A DNA stretch of 6,878 nt, taken from Verrucomicrobiota bacterium (GTDB taxonomy: Bacteria; Verrucomicrobiota; Verrucomicrobiia; Limisphaerales; UBA9464). The first letter of the stretch is position 1, and each line of letters opens with the position of its first letter. The position numbers were made by a program, and so were the translations under genes. The notes beneath the pieces were generated by a model that was not told the origin of the DNA, ran no database searches, and saw only the letters and a list, made by a program, of their open reading frames with translations. Location of the stretch: contig CANGMO010000117.1 of assembly GCA_947454295.1 (NCBI GenBank), positions 1 to 6,878 on the forward strand. The letters run 5' to 3'. Below, one piece after another: positions 1 to 6,169 of this stretch.

Positions 1-200
1 AGCGTGCGTGCGAGCTCGTGGAAGGCTTCTTGCAGACCGTCTCGAACCACCAGGACCACGCTGTCGATGGAAGTCGCGCTGTCAAAGCGGCGCCACGTGT
101 GGGCGACCACCGGCGCACCGGCGACCTCGAGGAACAGCTTGTCGATGCCGGGACCCATTCGGGTGCCGCGGCCGGCGGCGACGATTACGGCGGAGGTCAT
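1..200 (-). CDS. ispD: IspD, 2-C-methyl-D-erythritol 4-phosphate cytidylyltransferase (5' part, cut by window edge)
   Basis: The first 66 codons of a protein that continues past the left edge. IspD joins CTP and 2-C-methyl-D-erythritol 4-phosphate to give CDP-methylerythritol in the cytosolic MEP pathway to isoprenoid precursors. The visible N-terminus reads MTSAVIVAAGRGTRMG, the glycine-rich nucleotide-binding loop of the family. Arg14 and Lys21 sit where IspD proteins keep the Arg and Lys that contact CTP. The following KLFLEVAGAPVVAHT segment is also typical of IspD, and separates it from related sugar or molybdopterin nucleotidyltransferases, although GlmU/KdsB-like enzymes share the loop. 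The ATG puts the loop at the expected distance from the start. Only a weak GAAG lies upstream as a ribosome site. It begins about 36 nt past the terminator that closes bamA-skp, and I see no clear promoter of its own. The catalytic C-terminal half cannot be judged. Confidence 0.85.
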   Translation of the reverse strand, partial: MTSAVIVAAGRGTRMGPGIDKLFLEVAGAPVVAHTWRRFDSATSIDSVVLVVRDGLQEAFHELART

Positions 201-236
201 GACGCTTCAGGGGGACTGGGCTGAAATTCCGGGTGG

Positions 237-274
237 AAAAACAAAAACGGGGCGCGGATGTGATCCGCGCCCCG
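237..274 (-). terminator. Intrinsic terminator after skp
   Basis: A perfect 12-bp GC-rich stem (arms 248-259 and 263-274, 3-nt loop) is followed, in minus-strand reading, by two runs of five T separated by one G (237-247). It lies about 23 nt past the skp stop codon and has the complete form of a Rho-independent terminator for transcription leaving bamA-skp. On the plus strand there is no U-tract after the stem, so it is one-directional. Confidence 0.92.
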
Positions 275-297
275 ATGTGAAACCGGATCCGGCTTCG

Positions 298-921
298 TTA
301 CTTCTTCGGCTCCTTCTTGTCGTCGGCCTTGGCGCCCTCAGGAGGGGCGCTGGCGTTGAGGCTCTTCAGGACGGCGTCGGAAATGTCATTCTCGGAGCCG
401 AGCAGGGAGGTGTAGATGACCACCGGCGTCTGGTTGACGCTCGTCGCCGCGGTGTCGACCACGAGCTGGAAGCCGCTGGCCTTGCACTTCTCCTCGATGG
501 CGCCGCGGATGTCCTTCAGGACGGAGTCACGCATGCGGAGCTGCTGCTCGCCGAGGGACTGGCGGGAGTTCGCGTCGAACTTGCGGATGCTGTCCTCCTG
601 CTCCTTGAGTTCGCTCTGCTTCTTCTCGACCTCCTTTTTGCGCTTGTCGCGTTCGTCGGCGGACACGGCCTGATCGTTGGCGGACTCGATCAGCTTGGTG
701 AAATCGGCATTGGCCTTCTTGTAGTCCTCGATGAGGCCGGAACGCGCCTTGTCAAAGTCGGCGGCCCGCTCCTTGAGCTGGGTGTCAGCCTGCTTGGTGC
801 GATAGTATCCATCGAACACCTTCTTGAGGTCGATGACGGCCACCTTGACCTCCGCGTGGGCGGAGACGGCAAGGAGAAGGCCGGAGGCGAGGGCGAGAAG
901 CTTAAGGAGGGGACGTTTCAT
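298..921 (-). CDS. skp: Skp/OmpH-family periplasmic chaperone
   Basis: A 207-residue secreted protein of the OmpH/Skp family, trimeric chaperones that hold unfolded outer-membrane proteins in the periplasm and deliver them to the Bam complex. Residues 1-23 form a signal peptide: MKRP n-region, a Leu/Ala-rich core, and an AHA cleavage site before Glu24. The mature start EVKVAVIDLKKVFDGYY matches the family's opening beta strand and helix. Residues about 40-145 are highly charged and coiled-coil-like (Lys/Glu/Asp/Gln rich), as expected of the Skp tentacles. A beta segment follows (GFQLVVDTAA, VVIYTS), then a Lys-rich tail ending in KKEPKK. I chose the ATG because it gives a compact signal peptide; an in-frame TTG 15 nt upstream (936) is possible. 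No Shine-Dalgarno is visible. It begins 30 nt after bamA stops, so the two are very probably co-transcribed, which fits their joint job. It ends just before a strong terminator. Confidence 0.93.
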   Translation of the reverse strand: MKRPLLKLLALASGLLLAVSAHAEVKVAVIDLKKVFDGYYRTKQADTQLKERAADFDKARSGLIEDYKKANADFTKLIESANDQAVSADERDKRKKEVEKKQSELKEQEDSIRKFDANSRQSLGEQQLRMRDSVLKDIRGAIEEKCKASGFQLVVDTAATSVNQTPVVIYTSLLGSENDISDAVLKSLNASAPPEGAKADDKKEPKK

Positions 922-951
922 GTTCAAATCAACCAAACGGGGGGTAGGTTT

Positions 952-3495
952 TCAGAAATCGCGAGTGTAGCCAACACCGAATTGGAATCGGCCGCTATTC
1001 CCCGCGTACTTGTCGTGGGTCACCGGAATACCGTAGTCGAGTCGCAGCGGGCCGATGGGCAGGTTGAGGCGGATGCCGAAGCCAAAGTTGTCGGCATACA
1101 CCCCAGTGTCGGACCCGTCAGCATACTTCGACGTTTTGAAGCTGAACGCATCCGGGAACACCATGCCCGCGTCATAGAACACCGCGAAGCGCAGGCGTTC
1201 AATGATGGGGATGCTGTACTCGGCTGAACCAAACCAGGAGGTCTTGCCGCCCAGCGGTTCACCGGTCAACTCGTCGGCGGGACCAATGCGGCGGAACTTG
1301 TAGCCGCGAAGGGAGTAAAGACCACCGAGGTACTCGCGATCGAAGAGCGGCACGCGCCCCTTGGTTCCACGATCACCGTTGCCATAGGCATCCACGACAC
1401 CCACGCGACCGGTGAGTTCCAGGATGTGGCCTTCGAGGATGTCCTGCCAGACGCTGGAGGCCGGGGCGAGGCGCTGGGGCGTCCAATACTGCGCGACGCG
1501 GAGTTCCAGCTTGTACAGGTCGACATCGCCTCCGAGAGGGCCGCCAACCAGCTGCGGCGCAAATTCGATGCGATGACCGCGGGTTGGCAGGATCGCGCTG
1601 TTGCGCGTGTCGTAGGCGAGGCTGAATCCAAGCCGGGATACGAGCCGGTCACCCTCCTCCTGCAGCAGCTGCGGCTGGGGGCCGGCCGCGCTGTTGGTGG
1701 AGACGGAGATCAACGGCACGCCGGCCACCGTGTTCGTGGTGTAGACCACGTTGGTGATCGTCTTCGGGTAGGCCGCCTTGTAGCTGTCGGAGAACTTGAT
1801 GCCGATGTTCTCGAGCGTGTAGTTCACGCCGCCGACGAGGTTGTAGGGCAGCTGCTTGGTCAGGCCCACCCGTCCGCCGACCTGGGACTGCTGATAGTTG
1901 TCCGACAGGTAATTCAGCTGGCGGTAATAGACTTCCGTGTCCAACCGCAGGCGGCGTCCGAGGAACCAGGGCTCCGTGAAGCCGATGATGTAGTCCTGAC
2001 GTTGGGAACCGTACTGGGCGCGGATGCGCGCCTTCTGGCCGCCACCGGTGAAGTAGGGCGGATTGAAGAGGTCGAAATTACCCTGGGTGACCTCGACGAA
2101 GCCGACGATCGAGTCCACCGAGCTAAAGCCGGCGCCGACCGCGATGTTGCCGGTGTTCTTTTCCTCGACGCCAACGACGAGGTTCTTCCGGTTCGGGATC
2201 TCGGTGTCCTCGGGCTTGGTGTCGACCTTCTCGAAATACTGCATCTGCTCGAGGCGCTGCTTGCTGATCTTCACCCGCACCATGTCGAAGGGTTCGCCCG
2301 GCGTGATGGCCAGCTCGCGGCGGATCACCTTGTCCTTGGTCTTGGTGTTGCCCTTGATGTCGACGCGCTCGACGTAATACTTGTCACCCTCGCGAACGTT
2401 GTACTGCAGGTCGAGGGTGCCCTTGTCGATGTTGGCGATCTTCTGCGGAGTGGCGCGGGCCTCGATGTAGCCCTGGCTGCCGTAGAAATCCTCGATGGCC
2501 TCGACGTCCTTCTGGAGCTTCTTCGGGGTGAAGACGGTGCCGGGCTTCAGCTGCAGGCCGCGGTAGTTCTTTTCACCGTCCTTGGAACGCAGGTTCGCCA
2601 CGATCTCCGGCTGCTTGAAGAGCTCGTTGCCCTTGAAGTCCACGCCGCCGACCTTGTACTGGGTGCCCTCGGCGAGATCGAGCCGGATGACCATGTGATT
2701 GGTCTTCGGGTAGTCGAACTTCACGTCCTTCAATTCGAAGTCGACGTAGCCGTGCTCACCGTAGAACTCGCGGAGCTTTTCCTTGTCCTCTTCGAACTGC
2801 TCGTCCTTCAGCTTGCCGGAGCCGGTCAGCCACGACCACATCCACCAGCGGCGGGTCTTGATGGTCTTGCGAAGCTTCTTCTGCTTGAACGCGGTGGCAT
2901 GCTCGAAGACGACATTGTCGATGCGCACCTTGGGCGCCTCGCTGATCTCGAAGGTGACGGTCGCCTTGCCCAGATTCTCGTTGATGCTGTCCTTGTACTC
3001 GACCTTGGTCTTCTGCAGACCGGCCTTCTGGTACATCTTCAGGATTTCCTGGGCGTCATTGAAGAGCTTCCGCTCGTCCATCGGCTCGCCCGCCTTGGAT
3101 GTCACCTTCTTGCGCAGCTTGTTGACGCTGTATTTTTTGTTTCCGGTAAAGCGGATCTCCGTGAGCACCGGCTTACCCTGCACGGCGTAGGTGATGGCGA
3201 TGCCCTTGGCGGTGCGCTCCTGGCCGACGCGGATGTTCGAGAAGTAGCCGGTCATGTACAGGTTGCGAACATCGTCATCGATGCTGACCTGGCTGAACGA
3301 CTCGCCGGGCTTCACCCGGATATTGCCGCGGATGAGGTCGTCGCTGACCGCCGGCGGTCCAACGTGGCGGATGACAACCTGTTCGATGGTGGGCGCAACG
3401 GGACGTTCCGCCTCCTGCGCCATGGCGCTGAACTGGAGGCAGGCAATCACTATCGCGCAGCAGCGCAGGTGTCGACGGGAGGCGGCAGTACTCAT
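952..3495 (-). CDS. bamA: BamA, outer membrane protein assembly factor (Omp85)
   Basis: An Omp85-family insertase of 847 residues that folds beta-barrel proteins into the outer membrane. Residues 1-26 are a signal peptide (RRH-containing n-region, hydrophobic core, cleavage after AMA). Five POTRA domains follow at roughly 36-109, 110-189, 190-281, 281-372 and 374-447; repeats of the type V..I.F.GN or VDIKGN mark their starts. POTRA3 carries a Trp-rich WWMWSW stretch (217-222) in the place where other BamA proteins have an RWW helix. The barrel fills about 450-847 and holds the lid-loop motif LRGY (729-732), a variant of the conserved VRGF. The protein ends in an aromatic strand finishing with Phe, as a C-terminal beta-signal should. 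Length is close to the family norm. The ATG is preferred; an in-frame TTG at 3507 would add four residues. Neither has a clear ribosome site. It pairs with skp 30 nt downstream. Confidence 0.97.
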   Translation of the reverse strand: MSTAASRRHLRCCAIVIACLQFSAMAQEAERPVAPTIEQVVIRHVGPPAVSDDLIRGNIRVKPGESFSQVSIDDDVRNLYMTGYFSNIRVGQERTAKGIAITYAVQGKPVLTEIRFTGNKKYSVNKLRKKVTSKAGEPMDERKLFNDAQEILKMYQKAGLQKTKVEYKDSINENLGKATVTFEISEAPKVRIDNVVFEHATAFKQKKLRKTIKTRRWWMWSWLTGSGKLKDEQFEEDKEKLREFYGEHGYVDFELKDVKFDYPKTNHMVIRLDLAEGTQYKVGGVDFKGNELFKQPEIVANLRSKDGEKNYRGLQLKPGTVFTPKKLQKDVEAIEDFYGSQGYIEARATPQKIANIDKGTLDLQYNVREGDKYYVERVDIKGNTKTKDKVIRRELAITPGEPFDMVRVKISKQRLEQMQYFEKVDTKPEDTEIPNRKNLVVGVEEKNTGNIAVGAGFSSVDSIVGFVEVTQGNFDLFNPPYFTGGGQKARIRAQYGSQRQDYIIGFTEPWFLGRRLRLDTEVYYRQLNYLSDNYQQSQVGGRVGLTKQLPYNLVGGVNYTLENIGIKFSDSYKAAYPKTITNVVYTTNTVAGVPLISVSTNSAAGPQPQLLQEEGDRLVSRLGFSLAYDTRNSAILPTRGHRIEFAPQLVGGPLGGDVDLYKLELRVAQYWTPQRLAPASSVWQDILEGHILELTGRVGVVDAYGNGDRGTKGRVPLFDREYLGGLYSLRGYKFRRIGPADELTGEPLGGKTSWFGSAEYSIPIIERLRFAVFYDAGMVFPDAFSFKTSKYADGSDTGVYADNFGFGIRLNLPIGPLRLDYGIPVTHDKYAGNSGRFQFGVGYTRDF

Positions 3496-3511
3496 GATGG
3501 CTGGCAAACCC

Positions 3512-3527
3512 GACGGCGCACGCCGTC
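3512..3527 (-). repeat. Inverted repeat just upstream of the bamA start
   Basis: GACGGCG-CA-CGCCGTC is a perfect 7-bp palindromic repeat with a 2-nt centre. It ends 16 nt before the bamA ATG and 4 nt before the in-frame TTG. In the mRNA it could fold and limit ribosome access; as DNA it could be an operator. The sequence supports the symmetry only; the role is inferred. Confidence 0.5.
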
Positions 3528-3678
3528 AGGCGGGCGGATACAATCCAATATCGCCATGGTCAGGCAATCTCCAATCCGCCCAAACCGTGCGAACGGGGGT
3601 CCGACCGCTCCGTGGCGCGGGTGTTCAAAGTCGGCCGGAGCCAGGGTTTCAAGGGCCGGATCCCGCGGTACGGCGCCC

Positions 3679-3711
3679 TAATTTATTTTGAAAGCAGGAT
3701 GCGGTTGGCAG
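3679..3711 (-). promoter_or_regulatory. Possible bamA-skp promoter
   Basis: On the minus strand a CTGCCA (3706-3711) precedes an AT-rich block containing AAATAAATTA (3679-3689), the only such island in this GC-rich gap. The match to a sigma-70 promoter is poor: four of six bases in each box, and about 20 nt spacing when TAAATT is taken as the -10. It would give a leader of roughly 170-180 nt before bamA. Offered as the best candidate, not as a firm call. Confidence 0.22.
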
Positions 3712-3818
3712 TGGAACTGCTACGCACTGGCCGCTTTCCACGGTTCAAATTCACGCCAAGGAGGTGGGGATGGACGCCCAAGGAAAGGCGACGCGGTGTC
3801 CCGAAACGGACGATCGTT

Positions 3819-5309
3819 TCAACCCACGTCGTCGTCGCTGACCTTGGCTGCCGATTCGAATCGGGTGAATCCCTTCAAGAATGACAGCGGCACGTCGCCG
3901 GTGGGCCCGTTACGCTGCTTGGCGATCAGCAGATTCACCTGCACCACTTCCCCCTGTGGCACCGACGGCGCGTCCTCCTCGTCATCCGTGCTCGGTTTAT
4001 AGAGCAGGGCGACCACGTCGGCGTCCTGCTCGATGGCGCCGGATTCACGAAGATCGGAGAGCCGCGGTTTGCGGTTCTTGTCCTTTTCGAGTTCGCGGTT
4101 GAGCTGGGACAGCACGATCACCGGACACTTCAGCTCCTTGGCCAGCGCCTTCACACCGTTGGAGATGTCGGCGATTTCCTGCTGGCGGTTGTCCTGCGCC
4201 TTCTTGGCGGTGGAATGCAGCAGCTGGAGATAGTCGATGACGATCATCCGGATGCCGTGCTGCTGCCACATGCGCCGCGCGCGGGCGCGCAGCTGCAGAA
4301 TCGAGAGACCAGGCGTGTCATCAATGTGCAGTGGCGCCTTGGCGAGCTTCGAGGCGGCGCCGGTCAGCTTCCGCATGTCGGCCTCGGACAGGAACCCGTC
4401 GCGGATGGCCCGGCCGTTCACGCGGGCCAGCGAGCACAGCATACGCATGACCAGCGATTCCGAGGTCATTTCCAGGCTGAACACCGCCACGGGCAGGTTC
4501 TCGTTGATCACCACGTGCTCCGCGATGTTCATGGCCAGAGAGGTCTTGCCCATCGAGGGACGGGCTGCCAGGACGATCATTTCGCCCTCGTGCAGGCCGC
4601 TGGTCATCTTGTCGAGATCCACGAATCCGGTGCCAATGCCGGTGAGTCCGCCGGCTCGCTGATGATAGTCTTCGATCATCGCGATGGCGCTGCGGACCAA
4701 GTCCTTCATGCCGCGATTGGTCACCGATTCGCGGTCCTGGCTGATGCGCAGGATATCGCGCTCGACCTCGTCGAGGAGGGCGTCGACTTCACCCTCGTGG
4801 CTCTGGACGCGGCTGGAAACCTGGCCGCAGGTCTGCAGCATGCGCCGGAGGACGTGCTTCTCGCGGACGATGTCGAGGTAGTATTCCAGGTTGGCTGCGC
4901 TTGGAACCGCGTCCATCAGGCTGCTCAGGTAGGGCAGTCCGCCAACGCTCTCGAGTTGGTTGGCATCCTTGAGACGCTGCTGGACGGTGATGAGGTCAAT
5001 TGGGTCCTTGCCGTCGTACATCGCGACCAAGTGCTCAAAGAGGCACTGGTGGCGGAGATCGTAGAACGCCTCAGCACCCGCCTTCATCTTTTCAAGGCAG
5101 AGTCCCAGGCTGTCGTTGGGAGAAAGCAGAATGCAACCGAGTACGCCTTGTTCTGCTTCGGTGCTGTGCGGGGGCAGGCGGTCCAGGCGGGCGGCGTCGA
5201 CCAACGCGTCGGTGTTCTTGCGTCGTCGCGAGCGCTTGAAGTCGGGCGTGGACTCGGAGGAAAAATTGGGGGCGTCGGAATCGGACATGGCGTCGGTGGC
5301 GGCTGTCAT
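3819..5309 (-). CDS. dnaB: DnaB, replicative DNA helicase
   Basis: A 496-residue hexameric helicase that unwinds DNA at the replication fork and recruits primase. Residues 1-40 are a polar, basic extension (KRSRRRK) before the core. The N-terminal DnaB domain begins near LPPHSTEAEQGVLGCIL (45-61) and runs to about 145. The linker and RecA-like C-terminal domain follow: Walker A ARPSMGKTS (249-257, Lys255), SLE with the likely catalytic Glu280, Walker B IVIDYLQLL (356-364, Asp359), the SQLNRELE segment (401-408), and the RKPRLSDLRESGAIEQDAD motif (413-431) that bears DNA- and nucleotide-sensing residues. No intein interrupts the P-loop or the later motifs. All key residues are present and the length is slightly above the usual 450-480 because of the N-terminal extension. 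A second in-frame ATG at 5288 (residue 8) is an alternative start; neither has a good Shine-Dalgarno. It follows the rplI terminator, so it probably has its own promoter, near the repeats at 5352-5406. Confidence 0.97.
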   Translation of the reverse strand: MTAATDAMSDSDAPNFSSESTPDFKRSRRRKNTDALVDAARLDRLPPHSTEAEQGVLGCILLSPNDSLGLCLEKMKAGAEAFYDLRHQCLFEHLVAMYDGKDPIDLITVQQRLKDANQLESVGGLPYLSSLMDAVPSAANLEYYLDIVREKHVLRRMLQTCGQVSSRVQSHEGEVDALLDEVERDILRISQDRESVTNRGMKDLVRSAIAMIEDYHQRAGGLTGIGTGFVDLDKMTSGLHEGEMIVLAARPSMGKTSLAMNIAEHVVINENLPVAVFSLEMTSESLVMRMLCSLARVNGRAIRDGFLSEADMRKLTGAASKLAKAPLHIDDTPGLSILQLRARARRMWQQHGIRMIVIDYLQLLHSTAKKAQDNRQQEIADISNGVKALAKELKCPVIVLSQLNRELEKDKNRKPRLSDLRESGAIEQDADVVALLYKPSTDDEEDAPSVPQGEVVQVNLLIAKQRNGPTGDVPLSFLKGFTRFESAAKVSDDDVG

Positions 5310-5351
5310 TAGCGGTCATTGCCGGCGGGGATGCAGTCAAAACCGAGACAA

Positions 5352-5406
5352 GTTGCTGGCAGGTTGCTGCCAGCCCGCCACGGGTTGCTCACAGGGATGT
5401 TCACAG
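5352..5406. repeat. Four 11-bp repeats upstream of dnaB
   Basis: Plus-strand copies start at 5352 (GTTGCTGGCAG), 5363 (GTTGCTGCCAG), 5384 (GTTGCTCACAG) and 5396 (GATGTTCACAG). Start-to-start steps are 11, 21 and 12 bp, so all four lie on nearly the same face of the helix. The first two are directly abutting and together form an 8-bp hairpin (5355-5362 with 5367-5374, loop GTTG). The last two share TGYTCACAGG. A further 6-bp hairpin, GCCGAA-GGGGT-TTCGGC, lies beside them at 5411-5427. The array ends 43 nt from the dnaB start, in the only stretch that could hold a dnaB promoter after the rplI terminator. A regulatory binding array is the natural reading; no protein can be assigned. Confidence 0.55.
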
Positions 5407-5438
5407 GCTTGCCGAAGGGGTTTCGGCGGTCGCCACTG

Positions 5439-5475
5439 AAAACAAAACGGGCGGACGCAGGTAGCGTCCGCCCGT
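5439..5475 (-). terminator. Intrinsic terminator after rplI
   Basis: A perfect 12-bp stem (arms 5447-5458 and 5464-5475, loop of 5 nt) is followed in minus-strand reading by TTTTGTTTT (5439-5447). It lies 32 nt beyond the rplI stop and closes the rpsF-ssb-rplI operon. It resembles the terminator after skp in design: 12-bp GC-rich stem and a T-run broken by one G. Confidence 0.92.
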
Positions 5476-5507
5476 GGTTCCAACCGGCAGTGCCGGTGGG
5501 GAAGGGG

Positions 5508-6107
5508 TTACTTGGACTTGGAGCCCTTGCCGGCCTTGGCAGGCTTGGCTTCGGGAGCCGGAGCGGCGGCTTCAGCAGCCTCGCCACGACGGCCGCGCTT
5601 CTCGGTCTTCGGGGCTTCGGCCTTGGCCTCGGCGGGGACCTCGGGGAGCGGGTTGGCGCTCTTGACGATGATCTTGAGCGAGCTCTTGACCTCGGGGTGG
5701 AGGCGGAGTTCGACCTCGTATTCGCCGAGGGCGTGGATGGCCTTCTCGAGGTGAATCTTCTTCTTGTCGAGGGAGACTTCGAGCTGGGTCTTGAGGGCGT
5801 CCGCAATGGAGCCGCTGGTGACCGAGCCGAACATCTTGCCGTCGTCGCCGGTCTTGGCCAGCAAGGTCAGGGTGACCTTGTTGAGGCTCTTGCCCAGCTC
5901 CGACATGGAGTTGAACTCCAGGGCTTCGCGCTCGGCGCGACGCTGGCGGAGAACCTCGATGCGGCGCTTGTTGCTGCTGCTCAGCGGCACGGCGAGACCC
6001 TGGGGAATCAGGAAGTTGCGGGCGAAGCCGGCGGACACGGCAACCTGGTCGGATTCACCGCCCAGACCCACCACGGGCTTGATCAGGATGATTTCAGTTT
6101 TGGCCAT
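5508..6107 (-). CDS. rplI: Ribosomal protein bL9 with C-terminal extension
   Basis: A 199-residue bL9, a 50S protein that binds 23S rRNA near the L1 stalk base and helps keep reading frame. The N-terminal domain is clear: VVGLGGESDQVAVSAGFARN followed by FLIPQGLAVP (12-41), matching the family signature with GFARNFLIP. The long connecting helix, rich in Arg/Glu, spans about 45-75. The C-terminal RNA-binding domain (about 76-149) includes KMFGSVTSGSIADAL and ends at LKIIVK. The family is normally about 150 residues, so residues 150-199 are an extra tail of Ala, Glu, Pro and Lys with an RGRRGE patch, low in complexity and probably disordered. No Shine-Dalgarno precedes the ATG; the upstream sequence is pyrimidine-rich. 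It starts 62 nt after ssb ends, where rpsR might have been expected, and is followed by a strong terminator. Confidence 0.97.
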   Translation of the reverse strand: MAKTEIILIKPVVGLGGESDQVAVSAGFARNFLIPQGLAVPLSSSNKRRIEVLRQRRAEREALEFNSMSELGKSLNKVTLTLLAKTGDDGKMFGSVTSGSIADALKTQLEVSLDKKKIHLEKAIHALGEYEVELRLHPEVKSSLKIIVKSANPLPEVPAEAKAEAPKTEKRGRRGEAAEAAAPAPEAKPAKAGKGSKSK

Positions 6108-6169
6108 ACGGACGAAAAGTTGGAATTAACGGATTGCGGAGTTGGTTTGAGAGTCGGGACAGGCGCGGC

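Larger units (their letters stand above)
3496..3818. other. Gap between dnaB and bamA, no convincing gene
   Basis: About 320 nt separate the dnaB stop from the bamA start. I find no conserved protein, tRNA or standard terminator. What it holds: a 6-bp stem (3803-3808 with 3815-3820) overlapping the dnaB stop but without a T-run; an AT-rich island at 3678-3694 that could belong to a bamA promoter; a perfect 7-bp inverted repeat at 3512-3527 next to the bamA start; and, on the plus strand, an AAGGAGGT followed by a 23-codon ORF (3770-3841) antisense to the dnaB end. Long plus-strand frames crossing the gap look like shadows of high-GC coding DNA. Confidence 0.6.

Noticed and set aside
4..1227. 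407-codon plus-strand frame across ispD, skp and the end of bamA
   Set aside because: It runs through three convincing minus-strand features including a terminator, and its product is low-complexity Leu/Gly/Val/Glu shadow sequence.
1426..3681. 751-codon open frame on the plus strand opposite bamA
   Set aside because: It mirrors bamA codons in a GC-rich gene, has Leu/Val/Asp/Gly-rich shadow composition, no recognisable domain and no ribosome site. BamA is certain on the other strand.
3740..3756. GGTTCAAATTC resembling a tRNA T-loop
   Set aside because: The flanks do not form a 5-bp T-stem and no acceptor, D or anticodon arms can be built around it.
3803..3820. Stem GAAACG/CGTTTC at the dnaB stop as a terminator
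   Set aside because: Only 6 bp, moderate GC and no following T-run on either strand.
3850..3863. Palindrome CGATTCGAATCG, also T-loop-like
   Set aside because: It lies within dnaB codons, and no tRNA fold is possible; short palindromes occur by chance.
4215..5312. Long plus-strand frame opposite dnaB
   Set aside because: Antisense shadow of dnaB; no family resemblance and no start signals.
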